64,000 nucleotides of DNA from Cunninghamia lanceolata (GCA_027924645.1 BSBN01001225.1:14774001-14838000); one strand, 5' to 3'. Positions 48,791 to 62,094 are shown, counted from the first letter of the stretch. Notes: generated by a model not told the origin, from the sequence alone. Program-made: numbers and translations.

Positions 48791-48798
48791 CTTTTATA
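48791..48798 (-). promoter_or_regulatory. TATA box near the 3' end of copy B
   Basis: Minus-strand TATAAAAGG, about 270 bp downstream of the ORF stop and ~740 bp before the element end. Upstream lies GCCACGTGG (G-box-like, about 48892-48900). The placement suggests the U3/R boundary of an LTR and is mirrored in copy C (14854). Confidence 0.45.
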
Positions 48799-49070
48799 GA
48801 ACAAGGTGAGGGAGCCGTTACAATTGATCTATGATCTAGATTTATTTATTACAATCTACAGTTCACATTCATTGACCAAGTCAAATCCTTCCACGTGGCA
48901 TAGGTTGCTAGCTAGCAACCATCTAGACGGCTTACTTGCTTTTGCACCTGATGCATATATTCCTTTTATGATGCATCTTCATCAGGCTCTTCAGCATCAT
49001 CGTGATGTGCACTAGTATCATCACTTTCAAAATCTTCATCATCTCGGTGAGCTTCTCCTTATAGATGGAC

Positions 49071-52000
49071 CTACATGGATGTCCAGATATTTTCATATGA
49101 CTGTACTATTTTCTCTATCTCCCCACCATCTTGAGTTTTTGCTTTGATGGTGGCGTGCCTATGCATTTGATATTTGCCCTGGAGATTCTCTAATTTACTT
49201 TTTCTGTTGCTGGATGTCTCGTTATAATCCTCTGTCTTGACCTTGATCCTCATGATCTTGTCCATGATTTCTTCTATTAGATGGTTTAAGGGATCATCAG
49301 CTACCTGTTGGAAGTTATTATGTACAGCTTTGATTGCAAACTCCTCATCTTGATTTTCTATCTTCCCTTCCACCTTCCCTTCTAGCATTTCTGAAATTTC
49401 TGCCTCAAAAGACATCATATCATGTAGTTTCATGCTTATTTCTCTCAGCTTATTATTGTACCTTTTAAGTACATCACATTCAAATTGGATGTCTTTATAC
49501 CATATATCTATCAATAATGCACTATTGTTATTTATCACTTGGTTGCTTATGAGAACTTGAGGGTCAATTCTCCTTATTTCCTCCAAGATGGTCAAAATTT
49601 TCTCCAGCTGAAAAGACCTCTTCCCGGTCTCCATCTGCAATTTATCAACTTTTCTCCTGGAGACACTCAAAGAATTCCATCTTTTTAAAGAGGCTTTTAC
49701 TACCTCTTCTGCATCATCAAATGTGGATAACATCCACTTTCTCATTATGGATGACTCATGCTTCATGAGATCCAATTTATTTACTTCCTCTTGGGAAATA
49801 ATAGTCAATGGGACTGCATGATCGGTTGAAGTAGCCTCAGGGTTAATTAACCCTTTTATATATGTATGCAACTGAGCAATGTGCTCTTTGTGTTGTTTAT
49901 TTTTATCCTTTTCTCTTTTAACTCTTTAGATTATTGAATCAATTATGTCTTTTCCTTCTTGACCCTCTTGGTCTTCATTAGCAAACCCTAAATCTACTGT
50001 ACTGATTTGGAATTCATCCAGAGTGATTTTACCTTTCTCCTTATCTACAGTAGGGAGTGCTACCTATGCTGTCCTCCTACTTGTTGTAGGATCTCTTCTA
50101 ATGGCCAAAGTCAACCTGGCCTTCCTCTTTGGTTTTATTAATGTTTCTAAAAATAATGTAGATATATCAAACTCTTGAATTTCCATACCTATTTTAGTGC
50201 CAATTTCTCTCTCCAACCACTGAGGAATTTGATCTTTTGTACCTTGGTTTCCTGCATCATCATGATGATCATCACCTTGATCTCCTGTAAGTGTATCTGC
50301 TTTTGACGAAGAAGGTGATTTCCCTTTTTCTTCCTCATGATGCTCTTCATGAGAGTGATCTTTTGGTACATCTTCCTGATGAGGAATTTCTTTTCCTAGA
50401 GGGTGATCCTGTTGATCATCATGAATATCATGACCCTGATCTTTTGCTTCCTCCATTCTAACCTCATCCACCTTATTGATTTCTTCATCTTGAGATATGC
50501 TTGCGTCAGTGGATATTATTTCATCTACCTTAGGTGCCTCTACCTGATCTTGCGTCATATCTTTCTATGCACCTAAAATACATGCCCCCTCCTGAGTTTT
50601 CAAATCATCCTGACCTGACCTCATTTTATCTCCTGAGGTCTCTTGAGTCCAGAGGACATCCTCATTTGATATGACCTTTTCATCTACACCCTTTTCTTGG
50701 ACTTGTACTATTTTGGGTTCATCAGCTATATCTTGTTGTGATTGACCCAAATCTGGAGTGTGCATTTTTACTTCGATCAACTTTACTTCTTTAGTTTTAC
50801 CCACCTCATCAGGTGCATTAGTCTGATGCTGAGGACTTGTATCCTTTCTATATGAAAGGTCCACCACTTCAGGGCTAGTGACCTACTCAACTAACTTATC
50901 TAGCCCTATCTGCTGTGCAATTTTCTCGAGGCTTCATTCTTTTCCTTGTTCAACTTGTTTTTCTCCAGTTCCTTTTACTGATGGGGTCCTAAAGGGAGTG
51001 ATGTGAGCGTCTGCAGCAAGTGTTTCCATCTATTGAGTAGTTATATCCTTAACCACATCATCATCAGACAAATCTACGGTTTCCTCTAACGAGACAAGAC
51101 CACCTGGAACTACTCTAGAAGTTTCTTTGAATTGCTCTTCAGCTTGTTCAGTTTTAAATTTCACAATGGTAGGAAGTGGTACATTGTGTTGTAACTCCCT
51201 TCTAAAAACTTCACTACCTGCCCCTCTTAGCATAATGGGGCTTTGCTTTATTTCACCTCTCATGGATGTTCTTGTTTTCTTCGGTGTGGGTGTCATCACC
51301 TGAGGTGCCTTTCTTTTCCTTTTGAATAATATAGGGCCTTCTTCTTCCTCAGGCTCCTCTTCCAGAGGGATATCTTCTTCTATTTGTTTCTGTGAAGCTT
51401 GACCTTCCTTATAGGTCTTAGTAACCATTACATCAGCTTTTTGGATTTTCTTAGACTTTTGCTTATCCAACAGAGGAGGCACAGATGATGCTGAAGCTTG
51501 GCCTGAAGCTGATACGTCTCCTGATGCTATCACTTCCTTAGCTATGGCTGTTATTCTCTCAATAATGACCCCTTTGGGTTCTTCTTCAGTTTTCTTGCCT
51601 CTAGGAGGTCTTTTGCTTTGTTTTTGCTGAGGTGGCAACCTGTCTCCTTTGGATTTCCTCTTCTCATTCAAGAAATCATCATATTCATCAGCAGAGAGCT
51701 CTTGTCCCTTCTTTTTGTTATCTACTATGAGGGCCATACCTTTTTTCTTTAGTAGATCTACCTAGTCATCCACCCAAGCTTGAGTTAGCTATAATATCCT
51801 GCCCGTGAATGGATCCAAGGAGATGTCCTCATGCATGGTAAGATCTGGGGCTGATATGGTATCATTGTATATCTTCTTCTCTTTGTATTCATCAGCCATT
51901 ATCATTCCATCATCTTTCTTCATTTGTGCTATGAGGGAAATGCAACCAAAGGTTCTGATTTGGTTAAGTGTTAATCTCTGATATCTTCTTCTTCAGGCTT

Positions 52001-53335
52001 CAGCCTCATCTTCACAATCTGCCCAAAAATCCTCAAGATTCCTTTGGTCAATGGGTTGTCCCATGATCTTCTGCATCCTTCCATAAGGATCATATGATCT
52101 CTTTAATGGAAATGGCTGTAACTTCATCATTGTTAAGCCAGCTATGGTTTTCTTAATATTTTCACTCTCTGGGCACATATACCAGCCCATTGTTACTAAA
52201 AACAATACTGGGGGAGCTTGTTATTAGCTTTATAAGCAATCCAATATTGTTACAACCTGCCTCATGAACTCCATTAACACTACAACATCAGTTGGATATC
52301 TTGGGAGCATGAGAGGATGCTCTGTAAATCCTTCAATCCTAATGTATGAAAAAGTTTCAAATTGAATGAACCAGGCCCCATGCCTATATATTACCTCCTA
52401 AGCTTCCATGCTTAGTCTCTTAGTTCTGTCTTCCTCCATGGTCCTTACTAGAAGCATAGAGAATGCATCATTCACCAATTTATAATCCTGGAGGTAATTT
52501 ACTCTTTGCAGTTGGGGATAATGGTCCCAGATGTGTGCATCATTAGTGGTGCCTCCAATCCTCCCCACTGTAGTCAATCCATTAAATTTACCCTTATAGG
52601 CACATGCATAAACAATGTATGAGGTCATATGGAAAGCACATTCTGTACCTCCTAGGTTTTTTAGTTGCTCATCCAGAGCATCACTTATCATTTTGGCCCA
52701 TTATGGCCTACTATCAGTGTATAGGCACATCACAATGACTCCATACATCCAGTCCCTGAAACTTCCAGCTGTTGGCTGGCCTGTTGCTCGGCTAAGTAGG
52801 GCGATCATGAACTGATACTCATCATCAAAGTCAAATTTATATAAATGAATAGGCAACTTGGCCGTAGCTATATAAGGACTATTTTTGGCTCTCCATCCAT
52901 ACATTCTCTTCCTAGCAGCCCTCTTATTAACTTCATATTCTGTTCCAACTTCTTCAGGTCAATACTGACAACACTCTTACCTAGTGGCAAATTGAACATG
53001 GCGAAAAGACCCTTGATAGATAAGTCTGCATATACTCTCCCATGTTTCTCTACCCTCCTTGTTTGGGGATTATAATTTCTGGCACACTCAATAACTAGCT
53101 CAGGAGCTTCCATGGAATATGGAAAACCAGCTGCATTGCACATCCCGAACACAAAAATGGATTCAAGCAGAACATCCTCATTATTAATGTTGATCTTGTC
53201 TACCCATGCAATCAAATCTGTATTACCCTGGTGAGTGTCCCCTATAATTCCATACTTGAATTGCACACCCTCGAGCTGTGCAAACATTGGCTTAACAAAT
53301 TCTGCCTCGGACTTCATCAATCTTTTGTCTGCCAT
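49071..53335 (-). pseudogene. Long coiled-coil ORF of the repeated element, copy B (least decayed)
   Basis: ATG 53335 (MADKRLMKSEAEF) follows a TTGCAG acceptor. About 1,420 codons run to the stop at 49071. Regions in order: conserved N-terminal ~450 residues (FVFGMCNAAGFPYSMEAPEL, NDAHIWDHYPQL, LPRYPTD); a ~300-residue K/E-rich middle with RKRKAPQVM; an acidic/His region; a basic block KPKRKARLTLAIRRDP near 50100; a C-terminal coiled coil of ~270 residues at 49071-49871. There is no enzymatic motif. About ten stops or small frameshifts break it. Similar blocks in copies A and C show constraint before decay. A chromatin- or RNA-binding structural role is only a guess. Confidence 0.7.
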
Positions 53336-53341
53336 GACTTC

Positions 53342-53537
53342 CTGCAATGACAAGAACTGGTCTCAAGATTGATACTTCATCTCATACATGCATATATTTT
53401 ACATCCTTATGTCATCATGTGTATGTTTATTAAACAATTATTTCATCATGATATACAGAAATCCTAGCTCCAAATCAGTGAAAATCATGTTACCTGGATA
53501 TGCATAGAATAACAGCAAGAGGGTTTCAATCACTTAC
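53342..53537 (-). other. 5' UTR intron of copy B
   Basis: Donor CAG|GTAAGT at 53537 and acceptor TTGCAG ending 53342 give a ~196-nt intron directly before the ATG at 53335. The same arrangement occurs in copy A. Confidence 0.6.
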
Positions 53538-54872
53538 CTGGTGTGCTTATCCCTGTGAATTACAGTGATGATTATATGGGGATAATCTTGATATCGATGA
53601 TAATCACGCCCTTCGTTCTGATTCAAGCTGTATACATTTGCAGGTGGTTTGTAGGAAGGCTTGGGAGTTCAGCTCTGTATAAAAACTGATCTTATTGCAA
53701 GTTAAGTGCATAATGACATTGTGAATTCATCTTAAACCCATTTATTTGTTCATTTAGGGCACAATCTAATTAAATCAATCTTAATCATTAAGTTTTTGCA
53801 CGAAAACTTCCAGAGGTTGCCAGGTGTGACCATCGCGTTAACCATCAGCGGGAAACACCTACAGCATTAATGAGCATTCAATGTCACGCGGCAAGAAGAG
53901 GAGGATGATCTTTTGTAATATCGGGTGATGTTTTGAATATCAGGGGATGTTCAAAATATCACCGTCTTGTAATATGACCATCTGTGTCTTAGCAGGAACA
54001 GATATGTTGGTATATCAGGTTATTTTGGACCATCGGGTCATGTTATAAAATATTAGGGGATGTTTAAAATATAGGGTGATATTTTGAAAAGGATGATGAC
54101 CCTACGCATTGCTTAAGTGACCCCTCTCGGGATATCATGATGACATCACCATGATATTGGTTCAGTGTATCGTTGAAGCACTATGACATCATCGTCATGT
54201 TTTATGAAAGGGTGATTTTAGGAAATATACCCCCGTGAGGTAAAAATGATGATGATGTCATCATCATGTCGATTCTCTTCGTTATCGGGTTGGATGATGT
54301 CATCAGGATAATGGCTCTAGGGTGATATTTGGCAACAAGATGATATTTGAAAGATAAGGTTATATTCAAAATATCAGGTGATGTTTCGAAATATCATCCT
54401 CACGGAATACATGTTGTTTGATGGGTAAGTATCACCACCACCTAAAAATGACGTTCGCAGGTCACGAATAGATAATTTATTGGGTGATAAATTGGATTAG
54501 GGTGATCTTTTGTAAGATAACTAATGTTGAGAAATATGATGATGACTTACCCCCCCTTTATGAATATCAGGTTTGACCAAGATTTTGATCATTCATAACT
54601 TTCACATCCTAAGGAATATCAGGGTGATGTAAAAGGCAAACCTTCATGAAATTTAATGCTCTTTCTAAATATGAGGTTAATGAAATAAAAGAAGAACTTT
54701 GAAAAACTAACCTCATGATGGTGACTTCCCCAGCCATTATGCAGGATCATCAATATTGACTTACTTTTACCATACCGCCAGCAAGAAGAACACACAAGCA
54801 AAGCCCAAAAAAAGTTGGGTCCCTATTTTGCCAAGTCAAAATGGGCATGTTGTGTAACCACACAACAGGACC

Positions 54873-55843
54873 CTACTCGTCGCACTATCTCCCAACCCAC
54901 TCTATACTACAGGACTGGTATGCTCTTTGATGCTCTGGGTCAAGGCACTAATGGACTAAAGTGTATCGACCTCAACACTCTCCTTCACAATGGAAGGGAT
55001 AGAAACATGCTCATGAGCTAGTTTGTTGATTACTCATCTCACTGCCCACTGTGGGTCAACATGTGGCCGTGGTCTATCTTGTACTGACCCCCCACCTCTA
55101 CCCTAGAAGTCCCGCATATCAAAATAGTTTGGCACTTTATTGAGGACCTCATTATTATTGCATGGAGGATGGTCAAAAACCATCCACCACCTCTGCCCAA
55201 AATTGTTCCTTATCACTTGGTTATTGCACCAATGGATAGGGAACCTCTTGCATGTAATGGGTGGAGGTTGATTTGTTTGTGGGTTTGTGAAAATCAAACA
55301 CAAGTCTAATTTTTTAATTTGTAATTTTTTCACATCTTGGTATGACAACTTGTCTGCATAATAGTCTCTAAACTCTCTCCTTTTATCCATCCAACTAGAT
55401 ATTTGCTTGCTAATTGAATCTACATTTGACAACATAGATTCAAGAGATTCAACAAGCATGGACCTATGCAAGATTGAAGTGGAAGGATTTTTCAACCTTG
55501 CAATTATATCTTCAATTTCTTTTTTGTTGTTTTCAATTTGCCCCATTATATTTTCTTATGTTCCAGGGGCATGTCGAGGAATGGATGGAGGAGGTTGTTG
55601 TTCCATAGGTATTTCCTCCTCAGGATTTTGTGGATTTTGAGGAGGAGGAGGAGGTGCATTAACATTTCCTAACAATTAACGAAATATACATCAAAAATCA
55701 ACTCAAACCTACCTATTTAGAAAGAAATTCAAACAAAAATAAAATAAAACTCACTCCTTTGGCATGCTCAATGTCATGGCAGCATTTTGGCGATGAATCA
55801 ACAAGATTTTGGTGTTGAATTGATTTTCCCAAAACTCAAGCAT
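54873..55843 (-). pseudogene. Multi-exon gene, 5' exons (disrupted by copy B)
   Basis: The large second exon spans 55668 down to the copy B insertion and continues at 48049. Its reading frame stays open across the join (TSR|VPPHACQTC) with no shift from MGQIENNKKEIEDII at 55546. The exon begins with a proline-rich segment (NAPPPPPQNPQNPEEE), then a helical region (MLVESLESMLSNVDSISKQI) and a basic Q/N/P-rich region. Four TAG or TGA codons interrupt it. A first exon at 55755-55843 (ATG 55843, donor GTGAGT) is tentative because its phase does not match exon 2. Unknown family. Confidence 0.6.
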
Positions 55844-55983
55844 GCTTCCTAGGGTTTGCAGGCCACGGGTATAGAGGAGAAAACATAAATGAAATGAGAT
55901 GATTAGCTTTTATTTATTTATTTATAATAATTCATAACGTGCTCGCGTTATGCATTAAATTTTTTTGAAAACAATTTGGGCAC

Positions 55984-56014
55984 TTTTTGGCCCCCCATCT
56001 TTTTGTATTTACCC
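55984..56014 (-). repeat. Right terminal inverted repeat of the ~17.1-kb segment
   Basis: Reverse complement reads GGGTAAATACAAAAAGATGG then GGGGCCAAAAA, matching 38917-38947. Confidence 0.75.
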
Positions 56015-59000
56015 AATGTATGAAATGTAATATGAGAAATGTATATGAATAAAATTTTAGTTTAATGTTGATGCTTGTTCAATCCATTTCCTTCCTCTTT
56101 CTTTCTTATGACCCTGTTGCCCAATGGAGTAGGCATTGATCCATATAAGGGATGGGTCAATCACTATTTAATCAAATCCTTGTCTTATTAGTTGTAGGAG
56201 TAGGAGTAGTTTAGTTTAGGGTTTCTCATGCTATTCATGATTCAATGTAATAACCAGGGATAAATATGAAGTGGTACAAAATTGTTTTAATCATTTGTGA
56301 GTCATGTACATGTATGCCTACACTGTGTATCTTGTGTATGTAAAGTTAAGCAGATTCATCTCAAGGAAAGTAATATTACCATGTTTGGGTGCAAGTGCAT
56401 AGTACAGTAATCAGTTTAATTAGAGGTTTTATCATCCAGTATGTCTTGACTTAGTGATATCTTTGGGGGTCAAGTGTACATTGGGTATGGCAATGAATGT
56501 TTATTTGTGTTCCATTTCCTACCTTTAGGAATATCCCTCATGGGTCTAGCTAAGCCTAAAGTGCAGGGGAGTCTACCCACTCCTATAAGTTGGCCAAAAT
56601 CGCCCTTGACCTATTGATAAACCTCTTTCAATCACATTGATGAGACCCTTGGCTTGGGTGATTGTGAAACATTTTAGGGTTTTGGGTTATAGTCATTTTG
56701 GAGACCAACACACAATATCTTATGATTTTACCTAAACTAAAATTAGTGCACATACTATTAATGAATTGGATTAATTTAACAACTGGAACCTTGAGAACCA
56801 TACCTCAGGCAAAAACAACATAGGAAGCACACACAATTGTTTTGATACCCCAATTCTAATACTAAACTCTTGAGATAGGTAGGTACTGGATCCAATGTAC
56901 CGTTGGTGAAAGCCAAACTAATCTAAGAATCCATCACCTACATGCCACTAGCAAAAGCCTATTTAAACCCTATGAAATTGAGTAGCTCCAAGAATCTATC
57001 ACCTACATGCTACTGGTTAAAGCCTGTTAAGGCTATGATACAACTAACTACTTATTTAGGCAGAGAACACTCCTTGACTCTTGCCAAGCTAGAGCAATGA
57101 TAAGCTTATTTGTAAGTGGGTCATAGGTTTTACAAATTCTAGATATCACCTCATGATGAGTGGGACAAGCTACGTTAAGAGAAATAATTATTCTCTACCT
57201 ATGCCCTCATAGAGTCTTGTACTCAACCCTAGTTGTGTAGCCAAGAAGTTGTCTCCTATATTGATCTTGATTCAACATTCTAACATTTAAAAGGTATAAG
57301 AACATTCATCTAAAACATACTATCTTAAGGGTTTACACCTTAGACTAGGTAATCTAGTTACAAATACCACACAAGGATCAATAAACCTATACACATGATC
57401 TTATAGGTCTTGGGGTCAAAATTATCAACACGAAAGTAACACATTGTACCTATAGGAGCTAGGTCACCTATACATAACAAAACAACCCATAGAGTGATCT
57501 CAAAGGCCATTCACATCATTCCATTTTTACTTGAAAACATATTATTTACTAAACAAAAATTCAAACCCCTGGTAGTAATATTTTACAACTTTCTACTTCT
57601 GAGTACATAACATTTACATATTACCAATCATGAATCTTAACATATAATTATTCACCAAACATATATAAATCTAAATACCATACCATATTTGGTAATTCTT
57701 AGTGTTAATTACCCATAGTTGGCAAAGGCAATTATAAGGAATTACATTCTCACTCAACACAAATCTAGGCACATATTTAGTGTAGGAAGATCATCCACAC
57801 ATATCAAGAGTTATTCACACCATCATATCATAATTTCTTAAATTCAGCATCATCATCAAACACAAGGTTAGTAGGTTTTCATAACACATTCATAACCCTA
57901 TCATGGCCCCATTTATCATGCCCTTATTTCTTACAAGAAAAGAACTTTCTAGAGCCTTGAGGCTAACATATACCTTCCTATACTTATTATTAAGCCTAGA
58001 CATAATGCCATAGTGTTCAACAAACACAACTCTAATATTTATAGTTAGACAAGTCTAAAGGCTTTGCTATACATTCACATTAGTGATAGATGGGATAATG
58101 ACACTATAAAAGTTCATCCAAGATTGGAGTAGATTGTGGAAGCCAAACTCCACAAACCTATATAGTTCATACATATTAATTGGAAGGTGATTCATAGCCA
58201 TCTAATGTAGTTTTAGCCTCAAGTTGAAATTTACTAAAGAGGGAAGGTTGATCAAGTTTAGGAACACTCCAAACCTTGGAGCTCCATAAACCCCTCCCCT
58301 AAGGATCCTTCACCTAAATACTGCTTGGATACCCACTTCCAAATGGGATTGAAGTCCCATTTAGTTCTCCTCACCTTAATCTCTCTAAGAAACTACACAA
58401 AGATTCTTATTCCCGAGGTTTCATACCAACAATTACTATCATTGCACGTGGTTTCCTTATCGATCTCTTTCCTTATTGGAGAGTGCTTCCAACAAGCATA
58501 CGCTTTGGTAGTCTTGTGTGGCCTTTTGGTTCTTGTTTTTCCTTTTAGATACATGTAGGAGGTCTTAGAGTGGTGTTAGAGTTTGGAGAGTCCTTATGGA
58601 ATCTTAGGTTTTGGTCCTATGAAAGTGTTCTAGATTTTTTTTGTGTTTCGACACTTTCAAGACGACATTGCATTTTTCAGGACTCTAGCACCTAGGAAGA
58701 ACCCTAGCACCCAAGGACACTAGCACCTAGATTGGACATAAGCACAAAGCAATGGAATCCCAAATTAGTGCTAAAGTCCCACTTTTATGCTAAATTCCTC
58801 TCATGTGTTGTAGTTCTTGAGCCTTTGGATAGTGAGCACTTCCTGACCTTTTTTGGAGAAACTTTCTAAATGAAAGTTGTTCCCCTTGATCTTTTGAGTC
58901 CCCCTATATATGTAGTTTGTTTAGATGTGGTATATTTTGGGAGTGATGACATCTTTTGCATTGATAAGTGTGCATTGCTCACAATTGACTTGTGGTTGTT

Positions 59001-60410
59001 TGATTTGGTTGTGGTCTTGTCCCTCCTAGTTGATCCTCTTCTTGTATGGATCGATCCAAGAGTTGGACATTGTGTTGGGCCTTTTCCTAACCTTGTGCAT
59101 TTTGTGGAGTACGATGTTGTTCCCTGGTACACTCTCCATGTGACATGGATTGGAGGTTAGCATCATGGGGATAATCATGCCTATGTCATGCCTTTTGTTA
59201 TGTTCTCCTTGTGTGGTGGATATTATTGCTTCCTGGAGTGCTTGATAAGGAACCTTGATTGCATGTTTTGTATGATTGACCTTTGCATGGTCCTAAATGC
59301 TTTGGTATAGTTGTGATAGAATGCTATTTTTGAGTCATGATTGTGAAGAGATATTAATGCTAATGATGCATTTGTTGCATTGTCCTTGTTTATGATGCAT
59401 TTTGTTTGTTGAAAGAGGTGATGTGTGGTTCATATGCATGGGTTTTGAGAAGAAAAAGTGATGCTTTTAAGTGTCTACAAGGGGTGAACCTTGCATTTGC
59501 ATCCATTTATTATGAGTGATTGATGTGCAATGTTTTGTGTTATCATATGGAATTACACCCTGCTTGAAGCTTGTTCAAGCATTCCAATGACACAATGGGA
59601 CTAATCACAAGGTGTGGGACCTTGCAAATGAGATCAGACCTCCAGAAAAGGCTGGTTCCTCATTCTGAGCTTAAGGCTCAGAGAATTGAACTAAATCTAA
59701 TGCTGCTCACAGAGAAAAGGGGAAGAAAATACTGAAATTAAAAGGAGAGGTGATGCACCAGATTTATAATGTGTTTTAACTATGTCTAAATTAACACAAT
59801 AATGACTTCAAGACTATAAAAGGATCACACAGACCCATATAAGCTATATAGATGTTTGATAGAGAACTAGGGCCAAGAAAGGGGTCATTTTGCCCATAAT
59901 ACCAACATCTAATTCTCAAATAAACACAAAATAAAACTTGCGAGAGAGGTAAAATAATAGTCTATAATAGTCATGAAGTCTAGAAAAACCATTACAAAGT
60001 AGAACAATTTACTACAGGAGAAATAGATACAAAATAACTGATTACATTCATTGGTGAAACAAACTAGAAGACATCAAAGGCCTAGCTATAGGCACAATGC
60101 ATCAAATTCTATTGGTTCTTGCAATCATATTACAAGATCTATAACAACAAAATATCTAGCATAATAGCCTAGAACAACAACTAACAACAACCCATTTACA
60201 TCTTTTCTTCATGTATATATAGCATTTTCAACCATCTGTGTATTGGGCACTAAAAAATCAGTCAATTGACCTTGCACATGCCCATGCTGCATTAAAATTT
60301 GGCTCAGAAGCCCTATCAAAACCTACAAATTTGGAATGGTGGCCATGCTTTGACAAGCCTATAAAGTACAGAGGAAGATTACCCACATGTAGGGGTGTCA
60401 AGCGCATTGA
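56015..60410. other. Unassigned AT-rich DNA
   Basis: No gene, RNA gene or clear element ends were recognised. An imperfect duplication of 'aatccatcacctacatgcc' occurs near 56930 and 56995. Open stretches at 58325-58558, 58870-59160 and 60238-60420 have no recognisable domain. The last ends next to a possible LTR start (TGTAACATCTC at about 60418), but the other end was not found. Confidence 0.3.
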
Positions 60411-61659
60411 AGAAGTGTAACATCTCAATCCATAATGCTCAAAAATTAACATAAACACTTATCTTAATCAAGTGATTAGTTAACAACATGATTATCTGAA
60501 TCAAGTTAAACAATAATGATTCATTATCATTTCCACAATTAAGCATGTTATTCTAAATAGAATAAAACAAAGTTTACAATTTCAATAATCAATTACATAT
60601 CTTTATTGAATAACTTTCACTATGCATGTACAAGTTATGCTTATAGTATCATACATCAAATCATGCTTTAAAATTGACCATCAAGTCATGAAATGAAAAA
60701 CTTTGTATCTAGAACATAAGACATCTGTCTTCATCAGCCTTGGCTTGTCACAAGCTTGGGAAGGAGAGCATCATCCTGATGCTTTTCCACCAACCATGGA
60801 CCTGCAGTTGCCTACTTAACATCCTAACTAGAAGTGGCCCTACACTTAGTGGAAGGGTTAAATATTAGGAACCACTGGGTTAGACATCTCAGTATCTGGA
60901 GTTGTGTCCTTCATAATGTCTCTTGGTCACACAACTATAGATCCACTCTAACTATGTATGACTCTACTAGAGACACTATGTGATTTGGAACACTGTGGAC
61001 TAACAATGCATGCTGAGATGGATGCATTACTTTGGCCAAAGATTTACATACATAAATGTTACTCATTGAACATTTTCATATGTCCACCACCTCAACTTAA
61101 CTTATAAGTTGTCATGTCCTACAGTTATTTCATGCCCACATTTCACATGCTGTCACAACACGCTAACCCGCGTGTCATGTCCACATGCGTCATGTGGTCA
61201 TGATACGAATTATCAAAAATTTTCCTTTACTACTTGAGATTCCCCCCTCAGACGCGTAAGCGTGCTTAGTTGCATAAGTTTATGTTGTCAACGATACTGT
61301 TATTAACAAAATAATAACCTTACGTGCGCCTTCACTATGTTGGACTCACTAGTTGCTTGATGATGTTCACTACGTTTTAACGTTGGTTTTAAAATTCAGC
61401 GTTTAAATTACTGGACAACAGGTTGGCCCTAATGGGTTTTCTCCTTGCATTATTTATTACCTCCTCTTTCAAGTTGATTAGATTAATTTCATGTTCAATT
61501 GTTTACTTATTTATTTATTATCTTAAATTAATTTACTAAGATAATTTGTGCTCAATACTCTGAATATTTCGTTAGGCATTTAATAACTCTGAATAAACAT
61601 TTCCATAAATATATCTTAATAGAGATAAATATATATTATATCAAATTTAATTCTTTTCT

Positions 61660-61805
61660 TTTGAAAGTGGAATTTGCAACTAATTACATCTATTACATCT
61701 ATATTTAAATAAATGAAAATATATATAAATATATATATATATATAAATATATATATATATATCTTTTGTAATGGATTCCACCACTAATACAACTATCACA
61801 TCTAA

Positions 61806-61851
<46 letters not shown>

Positions 61852-61985
61852 TTTAATTAATTAACTTTCCCTTAAGTGGATACCACAAGTAACACCACTA
61901 TTACAAAATTTACATATATATATAGATATATATAAACTTATATATATATACCTACATACATATATATATATAATGGCTTTATTAT
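61660..61985. repeat. AT microsatellites embedded in a ~105-bp tandem unit
   Basis: Three imperfect units, each made of a conserved stretch (gtggaatttgcaactaatta, then tggattccaccactaatac, then tggataccacaagtaacac) followed by a long (AT)n run. They start at about 61668, 61770 and 61877. The (AT)n tracts vary in length. Confidence 0.75.
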
Positions 61986-62094
61986 AATTTAATCATAATC
62001 TCCACTCATGTTTTAATACAATATTAATATGATATCCAACTCATAACAAAGAATTTAAATAACCCTAACCCTATTTTTTTGTTGTTGTTTGATA

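Larger units (their letters stand above)
48055..54867 (-). mobile_element. Large-ORF TG...CA element, copy B (complete, 6,813 bp)
   Basis: Complete insertion with a 5-bp duplication ggacc at 48050-48054 and 54868-54872. On its coding (minus) strand it begins TGTTGTGTGG and ends CAATA, probably a decayed CAACA. Excision with one duplication leaves the surrounding exon in frame. Order on the minus strand: 20-bp terminal palindrome, ~1.3-kb leader with repeats, leader intron, ~1,420-codon ORF, TATA box, ~740-bp tail. No long direct repeats were found at the two ends. The simplest reading is a solo giant LTR with an ORF in U3. Alternatives are a degenerate LTR element or an undescribed TG...CA transposon. 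Confidence 0.85.
38917..56014. mobile_element. Candidate ~17.1-kb TIR-bounded element
   Basis: The ~30-bp inverted repeats at 38917-38947 and 55984-56014 bound a compositionally distinct block: telomere-like array, a plus-strand exon, 359-bp tandem repeats, AGGCACC repeats, and a multi-exon minus-strand gene whose first exon lies ~140 bp inside the right end. DNA transposons with long G-rich terminal repeats and internal tandem arrays have this general plan. I could not find a convincing target-site duplication and recognise no transposase motif, so the superfamily is open and the call is tentative. Without copy B the segment would be about 10.3 kb. Confidence 0.5.

Noticed and set aside
48055..49070. 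3' LTR of copy B matching its 5' end
   Set aside because: The first ~1 kb of the 5' end (minus strand from 54867) has no counterpart in 48055-49070 by eye.
38917..56014. Target-site duplication for the 17-kb segment
   Set aside because: Left flank (tgcctagtg) and right flank (aatgtatga) do not match at any shift that keeps the ends paired. A partial 'tatg' match is too short.
58325..59160. Plus-strand open frames
   Set aside because: Hydrophobic, low-complexity translations with no domain, splice context or homologous copy in the window.
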